Below, piece by piece: positions 1-10,903 of a DNA stretch of 64,000 nucleotides. The notes under the pieces were generated by a model. That model saw only the letters and a list, made by a program, of their open reading frames with translations, ran no database searches and had not been told where the DNA came from. Location: positions 1,798,001 through 1,862,000 of the forward strand of contig JAIVEN010000037.1 of assembly GCA_026686845.1 (NCBI GenBank), written 5' to 3'. This stretch comes from Adenanthera pavonina (lineage: Eukaryota > Streptophyta > Magnoliopsida > Fabales > Fabaceae). A program made the position numbers and the translations under genes. The number at the start of each line of letters is the position of its first letter. The stretch's first letter is position 1.

Positions 1-1361
1 GCTTTACTTTAATTTTTTTAAATCACTCATATTTTTCAAAACCCTTAAGAGTTAATTCTTATAATAGGTAACTGTTAACATTTTAACCCTTAAAATGATC
101 AACTAACTCTATTAAAAAGTAATGACATGGCTAACTGAAAAATAAGTTGAAACTTGAAAGTTAATTATAATTTTGATTTATTATTTCAGCTCTTCATGTC
201 ACTGAACACCTATCTTATAGATCACGAAATGCACATCTCACTAATTTGGGATATCTTTTACCAAAGATTTCTGGCTTATGTTTTGCAAGCATTGCATCAG
301 AGAGAGAGAGAGAGCCTTTTTTTTTAAACCAAATTAACCACTTCCTCCATTTTAATCACCCACAATAACTCACTTTTTTTTAAATTCAAAATTTAAAAAA
401 TTAATTAATTAATTTTCTTTGGGCATTTCTCACATTAATGGGCAACTGAAAAATCTAATACTACAATATCTACATTTAGTCCATATATAACATCCACATA
501 TCTACTAATTTTATAGAAAACCATGACTTGTTAATAACATTTTGATTTGACATACTTAATTTGTACTGGGCTTTGTCTTTTTGCCATGTTTTTAATTTTT
601 GTATATTATTTTTCAAATTCAATGATGTGGGACCCATGGTTTCTTAAATTCTATGCATATGATTAAAGAGAATCTGATGGACATTTTGGGTTGACTAAGC
701 AAAAAGAATTAAAATCCAGAGAGTAATATTGTTTGCCCATGGCATGAATTGAAATGGGTATCATGAAATCAAAAGCCACATTGGACTCACTATCAACAGC
801 GTCAAATGGAAAGCCAACGTCTCTATCTCAATTTGGAAATCCAAATAGCTCCAAATGATAACAAATTCTAAGCAATTTAGATATTAATGTACTCATCACA
901 GAACAAACGTTAGCTTTAGATCTCCACCTCAAAACCATCGAGAGGTGGAGCTCTTATTTTTGGTTCTCTACTTCCCTCAAAACAACCTACCAGTTGAAGA
1001 TTCTTTCGTTCTTTCTTTCTCTCTTTCTTTTTTATTGGACTAACAAGGGAACATAGAACTTGAAAAAGAGATTAAGCAATTGGAGCTCATGTACATTCAC
1101 CAAAATGTGGCTGTTGACCGGTGGGGAATTGAGAATCTTGAGACCCCTTTCCACATTATGTGTGTTCTTGACAAGATAATCTGCATAACCCATAGCTTAC
1201 TAGTGAGAGTATATGATCTGAAAATCCCAGTTTTCAAAAGCAAGCTCCCTAACTTGAAGGATTTCTTCTCTAAAAGTGTGGTCAAGACCACTATCTCTAA
1301 ATATCATATTAGTGACCTCAATAAAATCAAAGTACATGACAATTTGATTGAAGCCATACTG
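1..1361. other. AT-rich intergenic sequence left of the Ty3/gypsy element
   Basis: I see no convincing gene here. There is a short (AG)n run at about 301-314 and a CT-rich stretch at about 1005-1030. An open frame at 1080-1367 encodes a hydrophobic peptide that I do not recognise; it runs across the retrotransposon insertion point, so it is probably chance or a relic of the pre-insertion locus. Confidence 0.5.
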
Positions 1362-2125
1362 TGGTGAAGATCATCCAAGCTATAGCCTACAAGTCCAACA
1401 ATGGAGATCCAATATCCCAAAGAATCCATTACAAGCTATTGGAGGTCCAATGACTCGAGGCCGAACTAAAGCTATGAAGAAAGCATTACAAGGCTTGATC
1501 CAAAAATTACAAGAGGATAAGCCCATATTTGAGGAGCAAGAGGCTTCTAAGCCCATTGTTGAAAAAAGAATAATAATTTTAATTCAAGCTCAAGTTTTAA
1601 GTGAGGCTCAATTCCCGAATCAAGGCCCAATAATAGAATAGCTTAATTAATGGGATATTTCAATTAATTTTAGGATATCTTTTCAGATTTATTTTATTTT
1701 GATTTGATTTGATTTAAATTAAGATTATGATAATTTTTTGATTTCCTATTTGTATTCAAAGAGACCAATCGTAGAGTTAGATTTGATTTATTTTTATCTG
1801 ATATCTTCTAGAGATTCATTAGGATTTAGTTTTCTTTTCCTATTTATAGACTTTTGTAGTACTACTTTTTAGAAAAATCAATATTATTAAGAGTTTATTC
1901 AATTAGTGAGTTTCACTAATTCTTTGTGTTCTTCCTAGAATACATATTTCGACTAATCAAGAGAATTGATCTCTCTCTTATAGTATCCCCCTCTAGAGTT
2001 CTTAGAATACCCATATTCTATTGGGTTTCAGAGTTTTGATCATCCTTCCCTTTGGGTTCATGCTTCCGCTTTACAGATAACTCGACTTTCTGAATTCCTA
2101 GAGCATTGATCCTAGAGAGTCTACA
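1362..2125 (+). repeat. 5' LTR of the Ty3/gypsy element
   Basis: It starts TGGTGAAGATCATCC and ends CTACA just before the primer binding site, and aligns end to end with 7466-8255. In the first 280 aligned bases I count 13 differences, 12 of them transitions. It lacks about 30 bp present in the 3' copy (right-hand bases near 7880-7920). A TATA-like TATTTATA is at 1841-1848. The first ~280 bases also carry an open frame (1362-1641) that is the copy of the polyprotein tail encoded in the 3' LTR. Confidence 0.88.
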
Positions 2126-2127
2126 GT

Positions 2128-2140
2128 TGGTATCAGGGTT
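2128..2140 (+). other. Primer binding site (tRNA-iMet type)
   Basis: TGGTATCAGGGTT lies two bases after the 5' LTR. It resembles the plant initiator-methionine tRNA primer site (TGGTATCAGAGC) with changes in the second half. Confidence 0.75.
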
Positions 2141-2976
2141 TATAGGTTGACATAATCATCCTCATCCAGATTTCATCATTATCTTCAAGCACAACTTCGA
2201 TCTTTCCTCAAAGCATCATCACTAATCTCAACCATCCTCCTAAATCGATAACGCCATTCCTTTTCCCCTTCTTTTTCTTGTTCATCAAACGTGGTGCGTC
2301 TTATCTTCTTTTTCTTTCCGATCGTCTGTGTCCGTCACGTAGCTTCATTCATCTTTTGAAATTGCAAAAATTACTCTTAAATACCCAAAAGCTTGTGAAA
2401 TCATGTTTTGCACCACTCTTTCCCAACTTCTATCATTTAAGTCCTAATTGAATTAATTTCTTTCTAGGAATTATTGTTTGCTAAAAATTCTTTGGTGACT
2501 TGGCTAAATTCAAAAAAAAAAGGAAAAAAAAAAGAAAAGAAAAAAAAAGGTAAGAAAAAGAAAAGAAAAGTCAAGAACATAGAAATTTTGTACCTTTATT
2601 GATCTATACTTCATTCTTGGTGTAATATTTATTGGGTGGAAAATTCTCTCTAATCTTACTATATTTTATCCTCTTCGTCGTCAAGTTAGATTCCTAGTTT
2701 TGTCCTTATTTCATTGAAATCCAAAATTATATATTGATTGCCACATACACAAAACCCTCTTGATTGAGTCTCCTTGATTCTATTAAGGGCACTGCAAGAT
2801 ACTAGTGTGAGTGGTAAAAGGCAAGAGAGAGTATAAGTTCATTATTAGAAAAAGCCAAAAAGAGTGTAAACACGAGTGAATTTTATACAAGAACTAAGTG
2901 AAACACGTGAGAAGAGGGAGTGAGTTTCCTTTCACAAAATATTTTTCTCTTTTCTTAATTTTACAGGTTGGCAAGC
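2141..2976 (+). other. Untranslated leader of the Ty3/gypsy element
   Basis: The stretch between the primer binding site and the first gag ATG has no long frame. It contains a purine tract at about 2512-2572 and ends in a pyrimidine-rich TTTTACAG just before gag, which could be a leader splice acceptor. Confidence 0.5.
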
Positions 2977-4140
2977 ATGTCAAAAAATGAAGCAGAACAA
3001 AATCTAGATTTGAAAGTTACTCTCAAAGCCTTGTGTGATCAATTCCAACATATGAGAGCTGATATGGAAAACATGAAATCTGAAATTAGAGGCAAAAAGT
3101 CGAGATCTCACCTCTTTGAAGATGATGAAGTAAATTCAGAATATGGTTCCTCTCTCAGAAATAAATTCTCATCCAAACGAGATAATGATTTAGGTAGTAT
3201 CAAGCTGAAAATTCCTTCTTTTCAAGGAAGATGTGATTCTAATGCACATCTTGAATGGGAAAGAAAAGTGGAGATGGTATTTGAATGTCATGAATATTCA
3301 TAAGAAAAGAAGGTAAAACTTGTAGCCGTTGAATTCACTGAATATGCAAGTGTCTAGTGGGATCAATTACAATGAAATAGAAGAAGATATGGTGAAGAAC
3401 CCGTCAACACATGGCGGGAGATGAAAACTCTTATGCAGAAGAGGTATATCCCTAACTATTATTTTCGTGATGTACACATTAAATTACAAGCTCTTGAATA
3501 GGGATCAATATCAGTTGATGAGTATTACAAAGAGATGTAGCTATTCATGATTCAAGCTGATGTGCAAGAAGATATTCAGCAAACCATGGCCCGTTTTATT
3601 CGTGGGTTAAGATCTGAAATCAGAGATAGAATTGAGCCTGAAAACTATGTTACCATGGAAGAATTACTCTACAATGCAATCCATATTGAGAGGCAATTAA
3701 AGAATAGGAAGTCTAGCTCATCCACCTACTGGAGAAATAATCCTATCTACAAAGCAAAAGAAGCTAGAACAAAGGAACAGCCTCCAAAGTTCAAATCTGC
3801 TATGAAGTACAGAGATGATTACAAAACCAAATTTGCCCCTTCAAAGAGCAACACTGACACTTCCACACCTTTTAAACCCCGAGACACTCGCTGCTTTAGG
3901 TGCCAAGGATTTGGACACATTGCTGCCCAATGTACAAATAAGAGGAAAGTCTTATTACTTGATAGTAGAGATATGAAATATGCAAGCTCCAATGATGAAG
4001 AAAAAGAAGAAAATAATGGTCTTAAAACCCCTCCTCTTTCTGATGTCTTAGGAGATGATTATGATCATCCCCTTAGCCGAGACATTTGTGTGACAAGGCG
4101 AACTCTTAGTATTCAACCAAAAGAAGAGCATAATGATAAA
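2977..4140 (+). pseudogene. Ty3/gypsy gag (capsid and zinc knuckle), broken
   Basis: The nucleocapsid-capsid part of the polyprotein. The likely ATG is 2977 (MSKNEAEQNL...), not the upstream TTG. A capsid-type helical region follows, then a zinc knuckle CFRCQGFGHIAAQC (CX2CX4HX4C) at about 3892-3933. The frame is interrupted by stops at 3301, 3355, 3373, 3499 and 3538, all before the zinc knuckle. TGG-to-TAG or TGG-to-TGA changes explain at least some of them. After 3541 the frame is open through to the protease. Confidence 0.85.
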
Positions 4141-6180
4141 CAACGGGAACTGCTCTTCCAGTCTAGGTGCTTTATCCAAGATAAGGTATGTAGTCTAGTA
4201 ATTGATGGTGGTAGCTGTACTAATGTGGTTAGTACCTTACTTGTTGAAAAATTGAATTTACCTCTCATTAAGCATCCTAGACCATATAAGTTGTAATGGT
4301 TGACTGATTGTGGTGAAATTAAAGTTTGTAAGCAAGTTCTTGTTATTTTCACTGTTGGAAAGTATACAGATAAGGTGCTATGTGATGTTGCACCTATGTT
4401 TACTGGGCATTTGTTACTTGGTCGTTCATGGCAATATGATAGATATGTCAATCACGATGGGCGCAAGAACTTCTACTACTTCAAGTTCCATGGAAAGCAA
4501 GTCACACTTACTCCTTTACCTCCTTTTGAAGCGTATAAAGACCAATTGAAAATTTAGAATGAGTACCAATCAAAAGATCTAAATAAGAGAGAAAAAGAAA
4601 AGAGTGAGATGAAAAATCCAGAAAAATTATAGAAACATGAAAAACGAGGGAAAAGTGAAAAAGTGTGGAAAAAGAGAGAAGAAAGTGAGAAAGAGAGTGA
4701 AAAAAAAAATAAAGTGAGCTTATTAGCACAAGAAGGAAAGGTTAAAAGAGCATTGTATGCGAGGCAAGAAATCTTTGTACTTCTGTACAAGGATGTTTGT
4801 TTATCCACTAACCAATTTGATTCCTCTATGCCATCTAGTGTTTCTTCTATATTGCAGGAATTTGAAGATCTCTTTCCAGAAGAAATACTCGATGGCCTAC
4901 CTCCCATAAGAGGTATAGAACATTGCGTTGATTTCATGCCTGGAGTTACCATTCCCAACCGTCCAGCATATAGAGCAAATCTAGAGGAAACAAAAGAAAT
5001 TCAACGCCAAGTTGAAGAAATCATGAGAAAGGGATTTGTCAGAGAAAGTTTGAGTCCTTATGCAGTACCGGTGATTCTAGTACCAAAGAAAGATGGTTAG
5101 TGGCGAATGTGTGTGGATTGCAGAGCCATCAACAAAATAACAGTAAAATATCGCTATCTCATTCCTAGGTTAGATGATATGTTAGATGAATTGCATGGTG
5201 CATCGTTATTTTCTAAAATTGATCTTAGGAGTGAATATCACCAAATTAGAATGGAAGAAGGTGATGAATAGAAAACTGCTTTTAAAACTAAGTTTGGACT
5301 TTATGAATGGTTAGTTATGCCTTTTGGTTTGACTAATGCTCCTAGCACTTTCATGAGTCTCATGAATCATATTTTCCGTTCATTCATTGGAAAATTTGTT
5401 GTAGTTTATTTTGATGATATCTTAGTGTATAGTAAGAGCCTAGATGATCATGTCATGCATTTGCGTGAAGTTCTCATTGTTCTTAGGAAAACTAGGCTCT
5501 TTGCAAATCTAGAAAAATGCTCCTTTTGCTTGGATTCGGTTGTCTTCCTTGGGTTTGTTGTAGGAGCTCAAGGAATCCGAGTAGATGAAGATAAGGTAAA
5601 GGCAATCCGAGAATGGCCAACCCTGAGGAATGCAAATGAGGTAAGAAGTTTTCATGACTTAGCTAGCTTTTATCGGAGGTTTGTTAAAGATTTTTCTTCT
5701 ATAGCAGCATCTCTCAATAATCTAGTTAAGAAGAATGTAACCTTTAGGTGGGGTGAGGTACGTGAGAAAGCATTCAACACTTTGAAACAGAAACTCACCA
5801 ATGCACCACTTCTTGTACTTCCAGATTTTAATAAATTGTTTGAAATTGAATGTGATGCATCTGGGGTAAGAATAGAGGCTGTTCTTATGCAAGACAACAA
5901 ACCCATAGCTTACTTTAGTGAGAAACTTAATGGCCCAACTTTAAACTACTCTACCTATGAGAAAGAACTCTATGCATTAAAAAGAGCCTTAGAGATATGG
6001 CAACACTATCTATGGCCAAAGGAGTTCATCATTCACTCAGATCATGAGAGTTTAAAGTACTTAAACTCACAAGGTAAGTTGAACAAGAAACATGCCCGGT
6101 GGATAGAATTCATTGATACATTCCCATACATTCTTAAGCATAAGCAAGGTAAAGATAATGTTATGGCTGATGCACTTCCA
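4141..6180 (+). pseudogene. Ty3/gypsy protease, reverse transcriptase and RNase H, broken
   Basis: Same frame as gag. The protease has the plant gypsy active site IDGGSCTN (Asp codon at 4204). A stop at 4294 follows, then a Lys/Glu-rich linker (about 4555-4720) with stops at 4555 and 4630. Reverse transcriptase covers about 4860-5500, with FSKIDLR at 5212-5232, MPFGLTNAPSTFM at about 5317-5355 and the catalytic YFDD at 5407-5418; stops at 5098 and 5269 fall inside it. RNase H follows from about 5830 (IECDASG, then AYFSEKL, HSDHESLKYL and MADAL) and ends at a stop at 6181. Confidence 0.88.
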
Positions 6181-6183
6181 TGA

Positions 6184-7745
6184 AGGTATTCTCTTTTAAC
6201 TTCTTTACATGCTAAATTGCTTGGTTTTGAATTGATTAAGGGATTGTGTGCTTCTGATTCAGATTTTGCAAAATTTTGGGAATCATGTGAAAATCATGGG
6301 TTCCTAGATTTCTATAGATTTGATGAATTTCTCTTTAAGAAAGACAAGTTATGTATTCCTCATTGTTCTTTGCGTGAATTACTTGTTAAAAAAACTCATG
6401 GTGGTGGATTAATGGGATATTTTGGAATTCATAAGACTTTAGAAATTTTGCATGAACACTTTTATTGGCCTTCTATGAAACGAGATGTTGCTTTTGTGTG
6501 TGATAGATGTGTTACTTGCAAGCATGCGAAATCTAGAGTTAATGCACATGGATTGTATACCCCTTTACCCGTTCTTGAACAACCTTGGACTAATCTTTCC
6601 ATGGATTTCGTGTTGGGATTACCACGTTCTCCTAGTGGTAAGGATAGTATTTTTATTGTAATTGATAGATTTAGCAAGATGGCATACTTTATTGCATGTT
6701 CAAAAACTCATGATGCCATACTTATTGCTGATTTGTTTTTAAAGAAGTTGTGAGATTGCATGGTATTCCTAGAACAATTGTGAGTGACAGAGATATTAAG
6801 TTCTTAAGTCATTTTTGAAGCACTTTATGGAGTAAATTAGGAACTAAACTTTTGTTTTCTACTAATGCACATCCACAAACTGATGGTCAAACTGAAGTAG
6901 TAAATAGGACACTCACCACATTGTTGTGATCCATAATTTAGAAAAATTTGAAGAATTGGGAATTTTGCTTACCTCACATAGAATTTACATATAATATGGC
7001 TATGCATTCAACTACATCATATTCTCCTTTTGAGATTGTATATGGTTTCAACCCTATGACTCCTCTTGATATTCTACCTCTACCTTGTAATGAGAAAGTT
7101 AACCTTAATGGTAAGAAGAAATCTGAGTTTGTGCAGGATCTTCATGCTAAAGTAAAAGCTAACATTGAAAAGAAGAATGCAGAATATGCTAAACAAGCTA
7201 ACAAGGGTCGTAGAAAAATTGTATTTGAACCCGGTGATTGGGTTTGGGTACATCTGAGAAAGGAAAGATTTTCTGAATAAAGAAAATCAAAGCTGCAGCA
7301 ACGTGGAGATGGACCTTTTCAAGCCTTGGCCCGAATCAACGAAAATGCTTACAAACTTGATCTGCCAGGCTCTTATGGGAATGTTAGTGCTACCTTCAAT
7401 GTTGCAGACCTATCTTTATATGATGCTGTAGATTCGAGGGCGAATCTTTTTCAGGAGGGAGGGAATGGTGGAGATCATCCAAGCCATAGTCTACAAGTCT
7501 ATCAATGGAGATCCAATGTCCCAAAGGATCCATTACAAGCTATTAGAGGTCCAATAACTCGAGGCCAAACTAAAGCTATGAAGGAAGCATTACAAGGCTT
7601 GATCCAAAAATTACAAGAGGATAAGCCCATATTTGAGGAGCAAGAGGCTTCTAAGCCCATTGTTGAAAAAAGAATAATAATTTTAATTCAAGCTCAAGTT
7701 TCAAGTGAGACTCAATTCCCGAATCAAGGCCCAATAATAGAATAG
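6184..7745 (+). pseudogene. Ty3/gypsy integrase and polyprotein tail, broken
   Basis: The integrase has an H-H-C-C zinc-binding N-terminus (about 6390-6525, ending CDRCVTC) and a core with the first catalytic Asp in SMDFVLGLP (codon 6604). A one-base loss in a T run near 6733 shifts the frame, and the rest (HGIPRTIVSDRD, then TDGQTEVVNRT) is read in the next frame, with stops at 6816, 6927, 6939 and 7278. A C-terminal SH3-like section (FEPGDWVWVHLRKERF) is followed by a tail that crosses the polypurine tract and continues about 93 codons into the 3' LTR before stopping at 7743-7745. Confidence 0.87.
7453..7465 (+). other. Polypurine tract
   Basis: AGGAGGGAGGGAA sits directly against the start of the 3' LTR, where plus-strand priming is expected. 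It lies inside the polyprotein reading frame, encoding QEGGN. Confidence 0.85.
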
Positions 7746-8255
7746 CTTAATTAATGGGATATTTCAATTAATTTTAGGATATCTTTTCAGATTTATTTTA
7801 TTTTGATTTGATTTAAATTAAAATTATGATAATTTTGTGATTTCCTATTTGTATTCAAAGGGACCAATCATAGAGTTAAATTCAATTTAATTTAGTTTAA
7901 ACTTTATTAGATAAAGTTTATCTTTATCTGATATCTTTTAGAGATTCATTAGGATTTAGTTTTCTTTTCCTATTTATAGACCTTTGTAGTACTATTTTTT
8001 AGAAAAATCAATATTATTAAGAGTTTATTCAATTAGTGAGTTTTACTAGTTCTTTGTGTTCTTTTTAGAATACATATTTCGACTAATCAAGGGAATTGAT
8101 CTCTCTCTTGTGGCGTCCCTCTCTGGAGTTCTTAGAATCCCCATATTCTATTAGATTTCAGAGTTTTGATCATCATTCCCTTTGGGTTCGTGCTTTCGCT
8201 TTACAGACAACTCAACGTTCTGGGTTCCTAGAACATTGATCCTAGAGGGTCCAAA
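7466..8255 (+). repeat. 3' LTR of the Ty3/gypsy element
   Basis: Begins TGGTGGAGATCATCC and is colinear with 1362-2125. It keeps the ~30 bp missing from the 5' copy. TATTTATA lies at 7971-7978. The right end is uncertain by about 3 bases because the terminal CA is mutated (CCAAA versus CTACA). The first ~280 bases encode the end of the polyprotein. Confidence 0.87.
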
Positions 8256-8421
8256 TCAGACTGCTTACAAAACATAGGTCCAATCTCAATTACAGCAAGT
8301 TTTGCCACAATCACCATGGAATAGCCTAGGTTATATTGGAAGTGGATATCCATTCTTAAAAACAAGAAAAAGTCATGGTGTAACTTGACTCTTGTATGTA
8401 TAAAAAGGAGAGAAGTGTTTT

Positions 8422-8455
<34 letters not shown>

Positions 8456-8969
8456 GGGATGGATGATAAACAAATATTAGGGATGTTGAGGTACTTGCCT
8501 AGAATGCCGAGGGGATTTTCTTGCTAGGGAACGAAATGGTCATAAGTCTTATTGTGCTTCTCTTTTTTCCTACGATAAAGCTAGTGTGGTTCTCGTCTAT
8601 TTCTTGCAAATCTTTTTTGTTTTCTTTTGTAATTTGCAAAATGTACTCTTTTGTGGCATAATGACACTAATCTTTCTTGTATGTGGTGTTCACGTAAGTA
8701 AAACATTTGTCTATCTCATTAAAATCTAATACCCCGTTTGGTTTGCAAGAATTGAGATTAGAGAGATGGACATGAAACTAAATTCTATGTCTTGTCATAT
8801 TTGGTGTGATTGATCTTAACTTCGCTGAAAGTCTATTTCAAACAAAATGGGCTCCATGGGGACATATACTTCCATGGAACTAGAGGGTAAAAGATCATAA
8901 TGCCCATGATTATAATATTTTAGGACAATTTTATCCCTATAATTTTCAACCCTAATCAGACTACCTAGG
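8256..8969. other. Intergenic, right flank of the Ty3/gypsy element
   Basis: No gene seen. A (GA)n microsatellite occupies about 8425-8452. From about 8733 the sequence CCCCGTTTGGTTTGC resembles hAT-type MITE ends, but I could not find its partner. Confidence 0.5.
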
Positions 8970-9308
8970 TAGAGGTGTTAAATCGGGTTAGGCTCCAATC
9001 GAGTCGGGCCTAAAAGCTCGATTTGACATATGGACTTGAAAATTTAAACTCGAGCCCATAGGATCGAATCTATGACCCGGCTCGCGGGTTTTTTTTATTT
9101 TTTTAATATTTTTTATTTTTTTTAAAATTTTTATATAATTATTTAAATTAATACAACTAATTACTATGATAAGTGATTAAAAATTAACATAATATTTAAA
9201 TTTTATAATTTATATATTATTAATTAATAAAATAATATATATTTTTAATATTTTAAATAAAACAAAAAAATAGACTTTTCAGATTAGCCCATGTCCTGCC
9301 ATGAGCAG
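8970..9308 (+). mobile_element. hAT-like MITE, copy 1 of the TAGAG(C/G)TGT family
   Basis: Starts TAGAGGTGTTAAATCGGG with a GC-rich end block (to about 9088) and an AT-rich core. The core is the reverse complement of about 37720-37890 over well over 150 bases, so the two are members of one family in opposite orientation. The left flank TACCTAGG (8962-8969) resembles TACCTAAT at 9309-9316, but the right inverted end is missing or mutated, so the right boundary is tentative. Confidence 0.6.
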
Positions 9309-10480
9309 TACCTAATCAGGTCAAGCTAAGCTCAAAAAGCGCAAGACACTACAAATGGACATCCACCCAGCTCATTTCTTCTGATTTTTCAGGCCGTCCC
9401 ATCATTATACGCAAGACGTTTTGTTAGCTTAATTCGTTTTGCCACCACTATACGCAAGACCATAATTGCCGTCAATACCCATTGACCTCCTTCCTCTTCA
9501 ACAAGCTCGACACAGTCTTTTGGATCATCACCGACAACAACAATTGAGTTCAAAGGTTCATCATCTGATAGGGGTTTGACAAATTTGGGGTTTCGACAAC
9601 GAGCTCATTGCAAGATTGTTCATCTTCCAGTGGATGCAACAAGTATGGCTTCGATAAATTTCAGTCTCATACAGACGATTTCAGCCAACGAACCCATGTT
9701 TATTCGACAACGGTGAGGAGGAATTGACGACAAAGGAGAGGGTTTGAGGTCTACCAACGAACCCATGTTTCTTTGACGGCAGCCAAGTTTCATCAATGGA
9801 AGCTAAAGAAGAAGAACAATGGTTTGATGCTATCAAAATCAATTTCTAGGTTCTATTATGAGTTCATCATGGAGGCAAAATTAGCCAACAATTTCTAGGT
9901 TCAATTATTGTTTTTGGTTTTTGGTTCAAGTTCCGGTCTTTAAAATTTTTGGGTTATGTTTGGCTTTTGCTGCAAATCATCTCACTCTTCCCTCTCATTG
10001 AAACTGATGTTTGATGGTGAGGACGACGACACTTCACCAATGGTGGATGGATTGGGTTTTTGGTGGTGGATGGAGACAACGGTTGGGCTTAACTTGACAG
10101 ATTTTGTTTTTATTTTTTTGACATGATCATTTCATAATATAAATATATATATCAATTAAAAATTATTTTAGACTTGTTTAGATATATTAATTGTACCTTT
10201 AAATTCTGCTTTCACTTTTATTTCCTCTTCCATTTTTACTTCTTCTTCCATTTTCTTCAAAAAACACTTTGTAGAACCCAGCATAACATAACAGAAAATA
10301 TACCATGTGCCGCATACAAGGATGATTTTGTGAGCAATTTCTAAATTGTGAAAATTAACTTATTAATCGGTTAAAAGTATAAGAAGCTCCTTCAAAAAAA
10401 AAATAACTATGAGGACCAATTTAAAAATAAGTTTAAAGTATATGAACTCATAGATTGAACTTTTTTTTCAGCTTAATATA
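9309..10480. other. Intergenic between the MITE and the GRF 3' side
   Basis: No supported gene. A moderately GC-rich patch (about 9350-10080) carries short repeated phrases such as CCAACGAACCCATGTTT (about 9697 and 9757) and TATACGCAAGAC (about 9407 and 9450). It may be a decayed non-autonomous element or captured gene fragment. I see no long frame. Confidence 0.45.
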
Positions 10481-10903
10481 ACAGCAACCCAACCTCACAA
10501 TGAAGGAGACATTACAGCAACTAAATACACTGCTTGGAAAGCACAGCCAGTTAGAGTTCCAAGAGATGCATTCATGCAAGAACAAAGCAAGCAACTTTAT
10601 TCAGCATCCCTTAGATCAAGGCTGCTAATTCATTACATATTACAAAACGCAAAATGTTCGAGGGTTCTTCTATAAATAACAAGATTTACGTCTCCCTATA
10701 TAAAAAAATAGCTACAGCGATGATTAAAAATACAACAAAATGGAACCTTTTTTAGCACAATTCAAATCCTTACTACACAGGCTTGGTGGTTTCATAACAC
10801 AGCTGAAAATCCGGAACCAGATAGGCCGTTTCCTTACTTATCTGCAACAGTATAATTAAGGGGTTCAGCTGGGTGATGCTTACATTCTGAAATTTTACCT
10901 TAT
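10480..10903 (-). other. Probable 3' UTR and downstream region of GRF
   Basis: Sequence directly downstream of the GRF stop codon on the minus strand. It has no open frame of note. It is less extreme in AT content than the flanking intergenic DNA, as expected of a 3' UTR. The polyadenylation site is not defined. Confidence 0.4.

Larger units (their letters stand above)
1362..8255 (+). mobile_element. Degenerate Ty3/gypsy LTR retrotransposon with both LTRs
   Basis: A complete but decayed Ty3/gypsy element. The order is 5' LTR, initiator-Met-type primer binding site (2128-2140), untranslated leader, then gag, protease, reverse transcriptase, RNase H and integrase in one long reading frame, then a polypurine tract and the 3' LTR. 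Integrase lies after RNase H, which defines Ty3/gypsy rather than copia. The RT wording (FSKIDLR, MPFGLTNAPSTFM, YFDD) is typical of plant chromovirus-like elements, but I see no canonical chromodomain and the clade (CRM-like is my guess) is unproven. About 15 in-frame stops and a frameshift near 6733 make it non-autonomous. The flanks TACTG (1357-1361) and GACTG (8259-8263) may be a worn 5-bp target duplication, which would put the right end nearer 8258. Confidence 0.9.

Noticed and set aside
1080..1367. 95-codon open frame with hydrophobic peptide left of the Ty3/gypsy element
   Set aside because: Not recognised, runs across the retrotransposon boundary, and no promoter or splice support.
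8425..8452. Possible CRISPR-like or satellite array
   Set aside because: Simple (GA)n microsatellite; no spaced repeats anywhere in the window.
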